From contig CP176050.1 of NCBI GenBank assembly GCA_046199005.1, positions 1,612,001 through 1,676,000 of the forward strand: 64,000 bases of DNA. The letters are read 5' to 3'. This stretch comes from Ascidiimonas sp046199005 (GTDB taxonomy: Bacteria > Bacteroidota > Bacteroidia > Flavobacteriales > Flavobacteriaceae). Below are positions 33,826-42,677 of this stretch, one piece after another (the stretch's first letter is position 1; the number at the start of each line of letters is the position of its first letter). The notes below the pieces were generated by a model that had not been told where the DNA came from, made no database searches, and was given only the letters and a program-made list of their open reading frames with translations. The position numbers were made by a program, and so were the translations under genes.

Positions 33826-35295
33826 TTAATTTTCATCCCAAACGGGTCTGCCCGGAATTGTATGCTTTCTGAGAATTCGCTTTGCATCTTTCACCACTTC
33901 TTTTTCTTTTTGGAAAGACCATAAAAACTCACTTGCCTTTTTCCAGGCATGTGTTAGATTTACGATGGGAAGCGGATAATCTTTACCCAACTCAAAACCA
34001 TACCACTGTTGTTCCATAGCGGTTAGTTTCCAGGGTTCATGAATGAAGGAAGAGGGAAGTGACGATAATTCCGGAAGCCATTTACGTATAAAATCGCCTT
34101 CCGGGTCATGATCATAACTGTTTTTTACGGGATTGTAGATCCGAAGCATGTTTATTCCGGTTTCTCCCGCCTGCATCTGTAACTGAGGATAGTGAATACC
34201 AGGTTCAAAATCCAAGAACTGATGTGCGAGGTGGTGAGAAGCATTCTGCCAGGGTTGCCATAGTAAGTGTGTATAAAATGATACAAGAAGTGCCCTCATT
34301 CTAAAATTGATATAACCAGTTTGATTTAGGCATCGCATAGCGGCATCTACCAAAGGGAAGCCTGTTTGTCCTGAAACCCACGCTTCATGATAAGCTGGAA
34401 TTACTTCTTTTTTCAATGCCTGATATCCTTTGTTGATACTCAAAAATTCCATCGAACATTCCGATTCAAACTTCTGGATAAAGTGAGCCTGCCAACGCAA
34501 TCTTGAAGTAAAGGAAGTTAGGTTTCTCTTATTTCGAATTTTTTGTTTTGCTACCAAAGCGGCCTGATACACTTGCCGGACCGATACGTTTCCCCAGGCG
34601 ATGTAAGGAGAAAGACGACTGCAACTTTTTCTGGATTTTTCAGGTTTGGAAATATCTAAATTGTAGCGATCAATTCGGTGATCAAGAAAACTGGTAAGAT
34701 ATTTTAATGCTTCATCTGAACCTCCGGGTTGAAACGAATGAGGTTTTGTGTTCAAATCCGGAATATGAAAGCCACTTTCCAATATTTTAATTTCATCTTC
34801 TCTAACGAAGAGGGAAGGAGTAGGCTTAAATTGAAAAGGGATAGCGGTCATATATTCCAGCCAGGCATCTTTCCATTGATCGCGATCTTTGATGCCTCTC
34901 TTTACGCCGTTAGCCTCAAATTCTTCCCATAAAATAGTATGTTCTTTGCACCATTGAGCAACTTCCAGATCTCTGCGATACGTGCAGGCCAATCCCGTTT
35001 CCTGATGCGAAAACAGTTTAAAGCCACCCATATTCCTCAAGAGCTGTTCTAATAGGGTTATAACAGGACTCTTAACCGTTAGAACTCGGGTATAAAAGGG
35101 CGCTAATTGCGCATTAATAGCTCGAATACTCTCCTTAATAAAAATAAAATGCCGCTCACTGTAGTGCGGATCAGTAAGAAGGAATTCTTCAAAACAGTAG
35201 ATGATCAATACCTTCTTGCAGGACTGCATTGCCCGATAAAGTGGTTCATGGTCGTATACCCTTAAATCACGCTTTAACCAGACAACTCCTGTCAT
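33826..35295 (-). CDS. Cryptochrome/photolyase-family protein
   Basis: The 489-aa protein starts VVWLKRDLRVYDHEPLYRAM, the alpha/beta photolyase domain. The FAD-binding half has RLSPYIAWGNVSVRQVYQAA, GQTGFPLVDAAMRCLNQTGYINFRMRALL and LRIYNPVKNSYDHDPEGDFIRKWLPEL. Its FAD region departs from the class I photolyase at 35554-36864, so the two are not recent duplicates. The activity may be photoreceptor or repair of another lesion. The start is directly at the end of the Fer4_19 gene, so they are tightly coupled. Confidence 0.9.
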   Translation of the reverse strand: MTGVVWLKRDLRVYDHEPLYRAMQSCKKVLIIYCFEEFLLTDPHYSERHFIFIKESIRAINAQLAPFYTRVLTVKSPVITLLEQLLRNMGGFKLFSHQETGLACTYRRDLEVAQWCKEHTILWEEFEANGVKRGIKDRDQWKDAWLEYMTAIPFQFKPTPSLFVREDEIKILESGFHIPDLNTKPHSFQPGGSDEALKYLTSFLDHRIDRYNLDISKPEKSRKSCSRLSPYIAWGNVSVRQVYQAALVAKQKIRNKRNLTSFTSRLRWQAHFIQKFESECSMEFLSINKGYQALKKEVIPAYHEAWVSGQTGFPLVDAAMRCLNQTGYINFRMRALLVSFYTHLLWQPWQNASHHLAHQFLDFEPGIHYPQLQMQAGETGINMLRIYNPVKNSYDHDPEGDFIRKWLPELSSLPSSFIHEPWKLTAMEQQWYGFELGKDYPLPIVNLTHAWKKASEFLWSFQKEKEVVKDAKRILRKHTIPGRPVWDEN

Positions 35296-35511
35296 TTATA
35301 TTTTATTCTTGTAATAGGTGAGGGCACCAGAAGGACAAGTATCGATCGTATTCATGATCGCTTCGGAAGTAGACTCGTCGATCTTAACCCAGGGTCTTTC
35401 CCGGGGCTTGAAAACGCTTGGAGAACCTTTTACACAGTTTCCCGAATGTATACAGATAGAATCGTCCCAAACGACTGTAATTTCACCATTAGTATATTCT
35501 TTAATTGCCAT
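35296..35511 (-). CDS. Fer4_19-type small iron-sulphur protein
   Basis: This 71-aa protein fits the divergent mono-cluster ferredoxin family PF06902. It has three Cys: SICIHSGNCVKG at about 19-27 and DTCPSGALTYY near the C-terminus, plus a His that may serve as a ligand, and a conserved PSVFKPRERPWVKID centre. It probably shuttles electrons. It is placed between two photolyase-family genes and abuts the second one with no gap, which suggests it may reduce the flavin of one of them; this is inference. Confidence 0.85.
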   Translation of the reverse strand: MAIKEYTNGEITVVWDDSICIHSGNCVKGSPSVFKPRERPWVKIDESTSEAIMNTIDTCPSGALTYYKNKI

Positions 35512-35553
35512 AGAAAATTGTTTTAAATACTTTGAAGTTACAATTTTCCTCTA

Positions 35554-36864
35554 TTAATTACTAACGGCTTCTTTGTAAACTTCGAGGCATCGTTCTCTGG
35601 CTTCTTTATGATCTACCATTTTTTCTGGATAGGAAGATTCTTTCCAGTCTTTTACCCAGGTCTTAATGTACTCGTGGTTTTTATCAAACTTATCTATCTG
35701 GGTGGTAGGATTGAAAATTCGAAAATAAGGAGCTGCGTCTACACCGCTTCCTGCAGCCCATTGCCAGTTCCCCACATTACTCGACATTTCATAGTCCAAA
35801 AGCTTACCAGCAAAATATGCTTCTCCCCATCTCCAGTCAATAAGCAGATGTTTGCAAAGGAAACTCGCTACAAGCATTCGTACACGGTTGTGCATATATC
35901 CAGTTTCGTTTAGCTGACGCATTCCTGCATCAACCAGCGGATATCCGGTTTCGCCTTTGCACCATTTATCAAATTCGTCTTCGTTATTTCGCCATTCAAT
36001 GCGATCGTATTTTTCCCGGAAGCTTTTGTCTGTTGTATGCGGAAAGTGCCAAAGTATCTGCATAAAAAACTCCCGCCAGATCAATTCGTTCCAGAAGGTC
36101 TCATTTTTTTCAGAAATAGCTTTTTTTAACATCTTACGAACGCTGACCGTTCCAAAACGAAGATGCGGACCTAAATGCGAGGTGCCATCTTTAGCGGGAT
36201 AATTACGGGTCTTTTCATACTCCTGGATGAGGGTTGGGGTTACATCGTATTCCGGAATAGTGATCGATGATTTTTTAAATCCCATATCACTCAAAGAAAG
36301 GTTCGGGAGTCGGCTATGTTCGATGAGGTTAGAGAGGTACTGACTGGTATAATGGATTTTTAAATCGTTTTCCTTAAAATTTTCTTTCCATTTTTTCATG
36401 TAAGGGGTATAGACTACATAAGGATCTCCGTCGTCTTTTACCACTTCACTTTTTTCAAAAAATACCTGATCTTTAAAAGTGTGGAAGGGAATTTCTTTTT
36501 CCTTGAGGAGTTTACTTATTTTTTCATCTCTTTCTTTCGCATATGGCTCATAATCGTGGTTCGTATAAACAGCCGCTACGGAATATTCGTCAAGTATATC
36601 TTTAAAGATCGCTTCCGGTTTCCCGTAATACATAGCCAGAGAACTGTTGTGCTCTTCCTGCAATTCCGAACGCATTTTTTGCAGGGTTTCAAAAATAAAG
36701 GTCACCCTGGCATCATCTTCCTCTAATTTATCAAGGATTTCTTTATCAAATATAAAAATGGGTAGTACGCGATGTTCTCCTTTCAGGGCTTCAAGAAATC
36801 CGACATTGTCATCAAGCCTGAGATCCCTTCGGAACCAAAATACAGAAACCGTAGAAGTACTCAT
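35554..36864 (-). CDS. phr: Deoxyribodipyrimidine photolyase
   Basis: The 436-aa protein is a class I CPD photolyase-type enzyme that uses FAD and blue light to split pyrimidine dimers. It begins VFWFRRDLRLDDNVGFLEAL. The FAD and DNA lesion pocket includes GPHLRFGTVSVR, WNELIWREFFMQILWHFP, GETGYPLVDAGMRQLNETGYMHNRVRM and NWQWAAGSGVDAAPYFRIFNP. The WQWAAGSGxD motif is typical of DNA-repairing members. It sits 12 bp after the SDR gene in a five-gene light-related unit. Confidence 0.94.
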   Translation of the reverse strand: MSTSTVSVFWFRRDLRLDDNVGFLEALKGEHRVLPIFIFDKEILDKLEEDDARVTFIFETLQKMRSELQEEHNSSLAMYYGKPEAIFKDILDEYSVAAVYTNHDYEPYAKERDEKISKLLKEKEIPFHTFKDQVFFEKSEVVKDDGDPYVVYTPYMKKWKENFKENDLKIHYTSQYLSNLIEHSRLPNLSLSDMGFKKSSITIPEYDVTPTLIQEYEKTRNYPAKDGTSHLGPHLRFGTVSVRKMLKKAISEKNETFWNELIWREFFMQILWHFPHTTDKSFREKYDRIEWRNNEDEFDKWCKGETGYPLVDAGMRQLNETGYMHNRVRMLVASFLCKHLLIDWRWGEAYFAGKLLDYEMSSNVGNWQWAAGSGVDAAPYFRIFNPTTQIDKFDKNHEYIKTWVKDWKESSYPEKMVDHKEARERCLEVYKEAVSN

Positions 36865-36876
36865 AAAAATGTGGTT

Positions 36877-37581
36877 TTAGCTTAGGTTGATAGAAGAGAT
36901 ACCGCCGTCTACGCCAAACACCTGTCCGGTGATCCAGGAAGATTTATCCTTCAGTAAAAAACTTGCAATTGCGGCAATATCTTCTGGTTGTCCGTAGCGT
37001 TTAAGCGGATGACGTTCGTTCATTTTCTCTTTCTTCTTGTCGTTATTAAGCAACTTATCCGCCAGCGGAGTGTCTACCAATGAAGGAGCCACCACATTAA
37101 CCCGTATCTTAGGAGCATACTCAGCTGCTAGTGATCTTGCAAATCCTTCAATCGCTCCTTTTGCGGCTGCCACACTGGTATGAAAAGGCATCCCAGTACC
37201 TACCGCAACCGTACTAAATAAAACAATACTGCTTTTTTCATTCATTCTTTCGATAACTGCCTTCAATACCTTTACCATATTGAGGAAATTCAGTTGCAGA
37301 TCCTGCTCAAAAGCATCGGCACTCAACATTTTAAAAGGTCGTAGATTGATGCTTCCGGGGCAGAATACAAAGCCGTCAAGATTTTCCGGGAGTTGGGAAA
37401 CGTCCAGATCTTCATTTTCTGCATCAAAAGCGATATGATGAATATTTGAATGTGCTAAATTTTCTTGGGTTCTGGAGGCAACGTATAACTGATGGTCGTC
37501 CTGTAATTCTTTTACAATAGCATGACCGATACCATGCGAACCTCCAATAAGAAGTATGTTTTTACTCATAAAGTCTGACAA
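36877..37581 (-). CDS. SDR-family oxidoreductase of the photolyase unit
   Basis: This 234-aa short-chain dehydrogenase has a cofactor loop GGSHGIGHA near residue 13, FVFCPGSINL in place of NNAG, and a C-terminal VFGVDGG. The catalytic region reads FSTVAVGTGMPFHTSVAAAKGAIEGF, in which the usual Tyr of YxxxK is replaced by a His/Ser context, so the active site is atypical. The start may be Met1 or the Met at residue 5. It is located between an SRPBCC gene and the photolyase. Substrate unknown. Confidence 0.82.
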   Translation of the reverse strand: MSDFMSKNILLIGGSHGIGHAIVKELQDDHQLYVASRTQENLAHSNIHHIAFDAENEDLDVSQLPENLDGFVFCPGSINLRPFKMLSADAFEQDLQLNFLNMVKVLKAVIERMNEKSSIVLFSTVAVGTGMPFHTSVAAAKGAIEGFARSLAAEYAPKIRVNVVAPSLVDTPLADKLLNNDKKKEKMNERHPLKRYGQPEDIAAIASFLLKDKSSWITGQVFGVDGGISSINLS

Positions 37582-37595
37582 TTAAATTTTAATGA

Positions 37596-38093
37596 TTAAA
37601 CCGATTGCATTTTTATCACCTTTGGTTCATCGTTGTATTCCCCAAAGATTTCCGTAAGTTTCTTTTCTCTGTATTCAAAGATCTCCAGTAGTTTTTTCTT
37701 TACCAGTATCGGATGCGCCAGCTGTCCTAACCATCCCAAAGGCAATTTATAATCAACAATATCTTCCATTTCAACGCCGCCTTCAATGGGGGTGATAAAA
37801 TGTTTATGATGCCAAAGTGCGTAAGGACCAAATCGTTGTTCATCTACAAAGTACTCCGGCTCTTTTACCTGAGTGATTTCAGAAACCCACTTCGTACGAA
37901 TTCCGGGAAAGGGAGATACGGTGTATTGAATTAGCTGACCGGGATACATGGGTCGGTCTGCACCCGATTTGATCACAAAACCCATAGATTCCGGAGTAAT
38001 GCGTTTCAGGTTACGCGGATCTGATAGAAAGTCCCAGGCTTCCTGAACGGTGATGGGTAGCTTCTGTTTCGAATGCAATTGATAAAGTTTCAT
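37596..38093 (-). CDS. SRPBCC family ligand-binding protein
   Basis: This 165-aa protein is of the polyketide-cyclase/SRPBCC type found beside Bacteroidota photolyase genes. QLHSKQKLPITVQEAWDFLSDPRNLKRITPE is the opening, HHKHFITP and the GGVEMEDIVDYKLPLGWLG segment follow, and a long C-terminal helix (ILVKKKLLEIFEYREKKLTEIF) closes the cavity. The ligand is unknown. It is the first gene of the photolyase unit, with a palindrome in its promoter region at 38129-38160. Confidence 0.85.
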   Translation of the reverse strand: MKLYQLHSKQKLPITVQEAWDFLSDPRNLKRITPESMGFVIKSGADRPMYPGQLIQYTVSPFPGIRTKWVSEITQVKEPEYFVDEQRFGPYALWHHKHFITPIEGGVEMEDIVDYKLPLGWLGQLAHPILVKKKLLEIFEYREKKLTEIFGEYNDEPKVIKMQSV

Positions 38094-38128
38094 GTTTCGT
38101 ATTTAGATGCTCAAAGTTATTAAATAAA

Positions 38129-38160
38129 TTGTTTAATCTTTATAAATAAACGTTAAACAA
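38129..38160 (-). promoter_or_regulatory. Palindromic operator candidate before the photolyase unit
   Basis: The arms TTGTTTAA (38129-38136) and TTAAACAA (38153-38160) form a 32-bp AT-rich dyad 36 bp upstream of the SRPBCC start. Spacing of this kind suits a dimeric regulator, for example a MerR-type protein controlling light genes. No regulator gene is next to it in the window. Confidence 0.5.
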
Positions 38161-38308
38161 TAATAAGTGGGTATGAAATTGTATGTATCCAGTGACGAGC
38201 AGATTGTTAGAATATGAGTACTACCTCAAAATTTACCGGATCCCATTTCTGTCTAAGGTTGAACAGATATTCTTAAGTACATTGAACTAATTTAGGCTTT
38301 CATTAACA

Positions 38309-38337
38309 TTTGATGCTTTCGTAAAAGAGTAATTTCG
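38309..38337 (+). promoter_or_regulatory. Promoter of the DUF2911 gene
   Basis: TTTG (38309-38312) and TAATTTCG (38330-38337, one mismatch to TAnnTTTG) are 17 bp apart, 28 bp before the ATG at 38366. Confidence 0.6.
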
Positions 38338-38365
38338 TGGTATAAACCTTATAAACTAAATTCCA

Positions 38366-39208
38366 ATGAAAAAATCAGTCATAGTCGCTTTGCTTATAAT
38401 GGCATCGGCTACCATCACTGCGCAAGTAAAAACCCCCGCTCCCAGTCCACTTTCTAAGTTAGAACAGAAAGTAGGTCTAACCGATGTAACCGTTACTTAC
38501 AGCCGTCCTTCCATGAAAGGGAGAACCATTTTTGGAAATCTTGTTCCTTATGGTAAATTATGGAGAACCGGAGCGAATGCAAATACCGTCATTACTTTTA
38601 GTGATGACGTAAAAGTTGGTGACCAGGATTTAAAAGCAGGTTCTTATGCGATCTTCACTAAGCCAGGAGAGCAGCAATGGGACGTGATCTTTTACAGCGA
38701 CACTAATAACTGGGGAACTCCAAGAGAGTGGGACGAAGCAAAAGTAGCTGCTACAGTAACGGCAGAAGTAATGCCCATTCCTTTTGATGTAGAAACTTTT
38801 GCCATAGACTTCAACAACCTCACCAATAACGGGGCACACCTTGAAATTTTATGGGAGAAAACATATATAGCTGTTCCGATCACTGTTCCTACGGTTGAAA
38901 AAGCAGTTGCAAGTATCGAATCTACCATGTCAGGACCTTCCGCAAATGATTATTACGGAGCAGCCGTTTATTATCTAGAGGAAGGAAAAGACCTTGACAA
39001 AGCGAAAGAATGGATCGATATGGCCATTGCCAAAAGACCGGAAGCATTTTGGATGTACCGTCAGAAATCATTGATCCATGCTAAAATGGGTGACAAAAAA
39101 GGCGCCATCGCTGCTGCAAAGACTTCGATGGAACTTGCTAAAAAGGCAAATAACGCTGATTACGTAAAGCTAAATGAAGACTCTTTAAAAGAGTGGGGCG
39201 CGAAGTAA
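38366..39208 (+). CDS. Exported DUF2911 protein with C-terminal TPR-like repeats
   Basis: The 280-aa protein has a Sec signal peptide (about residues 1-19, ending ITAQ). The DUF2911 beta domain follows: VTVTYSRPSMKGRTIFG, LVPYGKLWRTGANANTVITFS, AGSYAIFTKPG and WGTPREWDEAKVAATVTAE. The last 90 residues are helical (YYLEEGKDLDKAKEWIDMAI, AFWMYRQKSLIHAKMGDKKGAI), a TPR-like pair. The family is common and periplasmic in Bacteroidota, of unknown function. It has its own promoter and a strong terminator. Confidence 0.9.
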   Translation: MKKSVIVALLIMASATITAQVKTPAPSPLSKLEQKVGLTDVTVTYSRPSMKGRTIFGNLVPYGKLWRTGANANTVITFSDDVKVGDQDLKAGSYAIFTKPGEQQWDVIFYSDTNNWGTPREWDEAKVAATVTAEVMPIPFDVETFAIDFNNLTNNGAHLEILWEKTYIAVPITVPTVEKAVASIESTMSGPSANDYYGAAVYYLEEGKDLDKAKEWIDMAIAKRPEAFWMYRQKSLIHAKMGDKKGAIAAAKTSMELAKKANNADYVKLNEDSLKEWGAK

Positions 39209-39270
39209 AAGAGCTTTCTTTTATATCCCTCAGCTGAAGATAGTTTTAATTATAGTTACTATTAAGAAAA

Positions 39271-39300
39271 CCCCGGAGCACTAATTGCTTCGGGGTTTTT
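39271..39300 (+). terminator. Terminator of the DUF2911 gene
   Basis: A ten-bp stem CCCCGGAGCA/TGCTTCGGGG with a 5-nt loop is followed by T5. Confidence 0.9.
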
Positions 39301-39451
39301 GTATTTATTTTGGAGCTAAAACCCTCCCAAAACCTCCCAAATGTGATCTAACAGCGGTAATTATGTCTGTAATATTATAGGATTGTTTTATAAATGGATT
39401 TGTTAGAATAGATGTAGTGAAGTATTTGACTACCAAAAAAGTATAAGTAAA

Positions 39452-39499
39452 TGTCATTTCGATCTGCCCGAGGCGGAGAGAAATCTGCCTGAAATGACA
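39452..39499. repeat. TGTCATTTC inverted-repeat element
   Basis: The arms TGTCATTTC (39452-39460) and GAAATGACA (39491-39499) enclose 30 nt containing GCCCGAGGCGGAGAG and AAATCTGC. Elements of this shape (GTCATTTC...GAGAAATCT...GAAATGAC) are widespread between genes in flavobacterial genomes. I cannot count further copies from this window. Confidence 0.7.
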
Positions 39500-39683
39500 C
39501 AATACTTTATTATAACCGTATAAACTCCTCTCCTTAAGCAAGGATAGGTGGCATATACGTAGCAGGTGAAGGGGTGATTGGATATATCAGTTTGATCGGA
39601 TGAAAAACCACTTTCCCAACTTTAAATAGAATGGGATGTAACTCATCGTTTAAAAAGGTTCTTGATACAACCACCGAAATTTT

Positions 39684-40272
39684 GGGACTGACGGCGGTGG
39701 TCGTACGAGCTTTTACGTCCTTTCGAGTGGCCGCCTTCAAGCGGTTGTATCGAGAAGCGGCGGAGTTCTTTGTTTTTAAATCAGCTCTTGATACTTTTGC
39801 GGTTTACATAGGGAAATACCTAACCCTAATGTCCAGAGGTAGAATATACTTTTACGTCTTTTCGAGTGTTTTTATGCAATACAATGAAATAAAAATGTAT
39901 CGAGAAATGACGATGTTCTTATTTTAATATGTTCTCGATACAACGCTCGATTACATCAGACCGTCACTCTCCCATAATTCAGGGACTGACGGCGGTGGTC
40001 GTATAAGCCTTTACGTCCCTTCGAGTGGCCGCCTTCAGGCGGTTGTATCGAGAAGCGGCGGAGTTCTTTGTTTAAATCAGCTCTTGATACTTTTGCCGTT
40101 TACATAGGGAAATACCCAACCCTAATGTCCAGAGGTAGAGTATACTTTTACGTCTTTTCGAGTGTTTTTATGCAATGAAATAAAAATGTATCGAGAAATC
40201 ACGATGTTCTTATTTTAATATGTTCTCGATACGACGCTCGATTACATCAGACCGTCATTCTCCCATAATTTA
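39684..40272. repeat. Tandem pair of ~295-bp units
   Basis: Unit 1 runs 39684-39981 (298 bp) and unit 2 runs 39982-40272 (291 bp). Both begin GGGACTGACGGCGGTGGTCG and end with TCAGACCGTCA plus CTCCCATAATT. A third start, GGGACTGACAGCAGT, occurs at 40273. Copies differ by scattered substitutions and small deletions. Each contains smaller hairpins such as CCGCCTTCAAGCGG and the words TATCGAGAA/TTCTCGATAC. No ORF is conserved, so it is non-coding. Confidence 0.9.
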
Positions 40273-40375
40273 GGGACTGACAGCAGTATCATTTTTTTTG
40301 AATATTACTATATTTTTATTGTTTATCAATAAATTATTACCGATATTTGGTATGTAATTCATAACCTTACTCAAT

Positions 40376-40912
40376 ATGTCAAACACCACTAATCTTGTTT
40401 TTAAAGGTCTTCAAATCGCCTCATGGATCATCTTTATCGTATTATCAATAGATGCAGGCGGACTTATCATTAACTTCACGTTTAGTTTGATCAATCCTGA
40501 ACTTGTAGGTGATCTCTATAAAAAGTTAGATCTTACCGTTATGTATGAACAAAGTAAATGGGCATTTTTCAGCGCGTACTCTTTTGTTTTAACCGTTGCC
40601 ATTTTAAAAGCGTATTTGTTTTATATCGTAGTCAGGCTCATTCAGAAAATGGATCTGTCAAGACCTTTTAGTAGTTTTGTTTCAAATCAGATTTCGAAGA
40701 TCTCCTATTACACATTTTCAATTGGTATTATTAGTCATTTAGCCAGACAGACTACTAAAAATCTGGGGAAGCGTGGTTTTGAACTGGATAAACTCGGTCA
40801 GTTTTGGGTAGACAGTCAGGCATTTATTCTGATGGCAGCGGTGATCTACCTGATCGCATTTATCTTTAAAAAAGGGCTGGAAATTCAAATTGAAAACGAC
40901 TTAACTGTATAG
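40376..40912 (+). CDS. DUF2975 family membrane protein
   Basis: This 178-aa protein has four hydrophobic helices (about 13-35, 60-88, 108-125 and 148-165) and a cytosolic DLSRPFSSFVSNQISKISYYTF loop typical of DUF2975 proteins. The family is regularly found with a small Cro/CI-like regulator, and here that gene follows after 3 bp. The role is unknown. Confidence 0.85.
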   Translation: MSNTTNLVFKGLQIASWIIFIVLSIDAGGLIINFTFSLINPELVGDLYKKLDLTVMYEQSKWAFFSAYSFVLTVAILKAYLFYIVVRLIQKMDLSRPFSSFVSNQISKISYYTFSIGIISHLARQTTKNLGKRGFELDKLGQFWVDSQAFILMAAVIYLIAFIFKKGLEIQIENDLTV

Positions 40913-40915
40913 GGT

Positions 40916-41128
40916 ATGCCAATAATCGTGAATTTAGACGTGATGATGGCAAAACGTAAAATGTCACTCAATGAACTATCCGAGCGGGTAGAAATTACGC
41001 TTTCAAACCTTTCCAATTTAAAAACTGGAAAAGCAAAAGCAATTCGCTTTACCACGCTGGAAGCTATTTGTGATGCGCTGGATTGTCAGCCCGGAGATCT
41101 TTTAGAATATACGAAGGATGAAACCTGA
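40916..41128 (+). CDS. Small Cro/CI-type HTH regulator (YozG-like)
   Basis: The 70-aa protein is a single HTH domain: MAKRKMSLNELSERVEITLSNLSNLKTGKAKAIRF carries the helix-turn-helix, followed by TLEAICDALDCQPGDLLEY. It pairs with the DUF2975 gene 3 bp upstream. This pairing is conserved widely, so it probably senses or controls the membrane partner. No toxin feature is present. Confidence 0.9.
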   Translation: MPIIVNLDVMMAKRKMSLNELSERVEITLSNLSNLKTGKAKAIRFTTLEAICDALDCQPGDLLEYTKDET

Positions 41129-41913
41129 TAAATGCCTAAATAAAGACGAACCGCTGCATAGCTTGCAAGTTTTGTTTTCAGGTTTCTTAACTGATACAAG
41201 AAGATTGCAACCATTTAAGATAAGTATATTCAGACGATAGTATCTCTTAAAGTAAGGAGGGGTGTTGGATTACCGTTCTAAATAAAGCTACTTTTCTTTA
41301 TCTTAATCTTAGAGTTGAGGTTGGGCATGACCGGAGTCTGCTATAGGTAACATAACCTTTACGCGTGGTCGATTATGCGCAAAACCAAACCTAACTCCTT
41401 TATAAATTATAGTTTACATATAGAGTAAATACGTCACCTGTGCTTAGGGGGTGAAATACTAAGATAATTTTGTGGTTTTATTATTGACAAACAAATCATA
41501 CCCGACTGCATCTGATCATTACGGGTTTCCGTAAGAAAAATAGAATAAACATATTCTACTTTTATTTTGTCGATTAAAAAGGTATTTCGTCTAAATGAAT
41601 AAGAAAAACCGTTCGTTTTTTATAGGTTTAGTATTGAAAATAGATTTAGACAAGATAAACCTTACTATTCATCTATGCCATTAAATATCAGTAGCTTGTA
41701 TTCATTTGATTTTTGACCCAAGAGACGAGTAAAGCTTTATTATTAGCGAATGGAGTAAAAACTTTTCATGAGATGATTTTGTGCCTCTTAATCTCATACA
41801 CCTGTTAGGTTCTAATATCCCCTGTTTGGTGGCTTGTATATTTTTAGTCGGTTATGAGTAAAGCATTCTAATAGTTGGGTATATATGTACATTGAGAGTA
41901 ATTGATCTGACCT
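41129..41913. other. 785-bp gene-free region
   Basis: I find no supported gene, RNA or repeat here. The sequence is of mixed composition and looks like decayed DNA. The final part should include the promoter of the 41914 gene. Confidence 0.6.
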
Positions 41914-42597
41914 ATGAAAGAAATAACAAAAGACTTTGAAGATAAAGTATTAAAAATTTCAAATTCACTAGCTTATATTCAAATAATAGTTACAATAATT
42001 GCTATTGGTTTAATAATTTTTTTAAATGAAATGCTGTCAAACAATCTCGGTAAATTTGCATTCATTTTAACTATATTATCAGTGCCAAGCATGTCATGGT
42101 GGGCGAGATATAGAATTAATCATTACAAAAGAAATGGATGGAAATCAAAATTTTCTAAACTTGATTTCTCTGGGGAATGGAAAGTAACATGTGAGTTTTT
42201 ACAGGTTTTTAATGCAAAAGAGGTGGATTTTCTTCCTCAACCTAATTCTGGAAGAATAAAAATTTCGCAATCACCTTTTAGTATTTCTTTGGAATATTGT
42301 GAATTGATAGGTAGTTCTAAGACAGAGGTTCTTGAAGGTTGGGATTGGTTGTCAAGCGATATATCAGAAAATGGGAAATATATTGAAACTATTTATAGAA
42401 TGCATGATTTACCTAACCCTAAAATGAAAGAAAAACGAAGTCACGGAGTGGGATATGAAAAAATAAAAGTAGTCGAATGGGGAGATGTACAGGGTAAAAA
42501 TAAACCAACAAAAATGATAAGTCATTGGTACGATTGTGTTAGAGATGACAAAACCGAACCTCTTTATATAGGAAAAAACACATTCGTAAGAGTTTAA
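41914..42597 (+). CDS. Two-TM plus beta-domain protein, Cap15/S_2TMBeta-like
   Basis: The 227-aa protein has two N-terminal transmembrane helices (about 17-38 and 46-62) joined by a short loop, a basic linker (RINHYKRNGWKSKFSKL) and a beta-rich domain. The domain starts LDFSGEWKV, the G-x-W entry typical of lipocalin-like barrels, and ends near residue 227. This layout is that of Cap15-type effectors of CBASS antiphage systems (SMODS-associated 2TM beta-strand domain). No CD-NTase is adjacent, so it is an orphan. Its low GC and isolation suggest transfer. The family assignment is by architecture only. Confidence 0.55.
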   Translation: MKEITKDFEDKVLKISNSLAYIQIIVTIIAIGLIIFLNEMLSNNLGKFAFILTILSVPSMSWWARYRINHYKRNGWKSKFSKLDFSGEWKVTCEFLQVFNAKEVDFLPQPNSGRIKISQSPFSISLEYCELIGSSKTEVLEGWDWLSSDISENGKYIETIYRMHDLPNPKMKEKRSHGVGYEKIKVVEWGDVQGKNKPTKMISHWYDCVRDDKTEPLYIGKNTFVRV

Positions 42598-42677
42598 TAG
42601 ATCTTTCTTAATGTAGTTTATATAAGCAAATAATTTTTAATAAAATTATTATTTTGAGTTCTTTTGTAGGTAGCCCC

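Larger units (their letters stand above)
39301..40375. other. 1.07-kb repeat-rich intergenic region
   Basis: No gene is supported here. The region contains a TGTCATTTC inverted-repeat element (39452-39499) and a ~295-bp unit in two tandem copies (39684-40272), with start sequence of a third. A 98-codon ORF at 39631-39927 runs through the repeats and is rejected. Confidence 0.7.

Noticed and set aside
33826..36864. The two photolyase-family genes as a recent tandem duplication
   Set aside because: They differ in length and in most FAD-pocket motifs, and a ferredoxin gene separates them, so they are distinct subfamilies.
39631..39927. 98-codon ORF in the intergenic repeats
   Set aside because: The frame is not kept in the second copy of the repeat unit and it has no recognisable domain.
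39684..40272. Possible CRISPR array
   Set aside because: Units are ~295 bp in direct contact, with no short repeats separated by unique spacers and no cas genes.
40376..41128. DUF2975/HTH pair as toxin-antitoxin system
   Set aside because: The membrane protein is a known widespread partner of YozG-like regulators and shows no toxin features.
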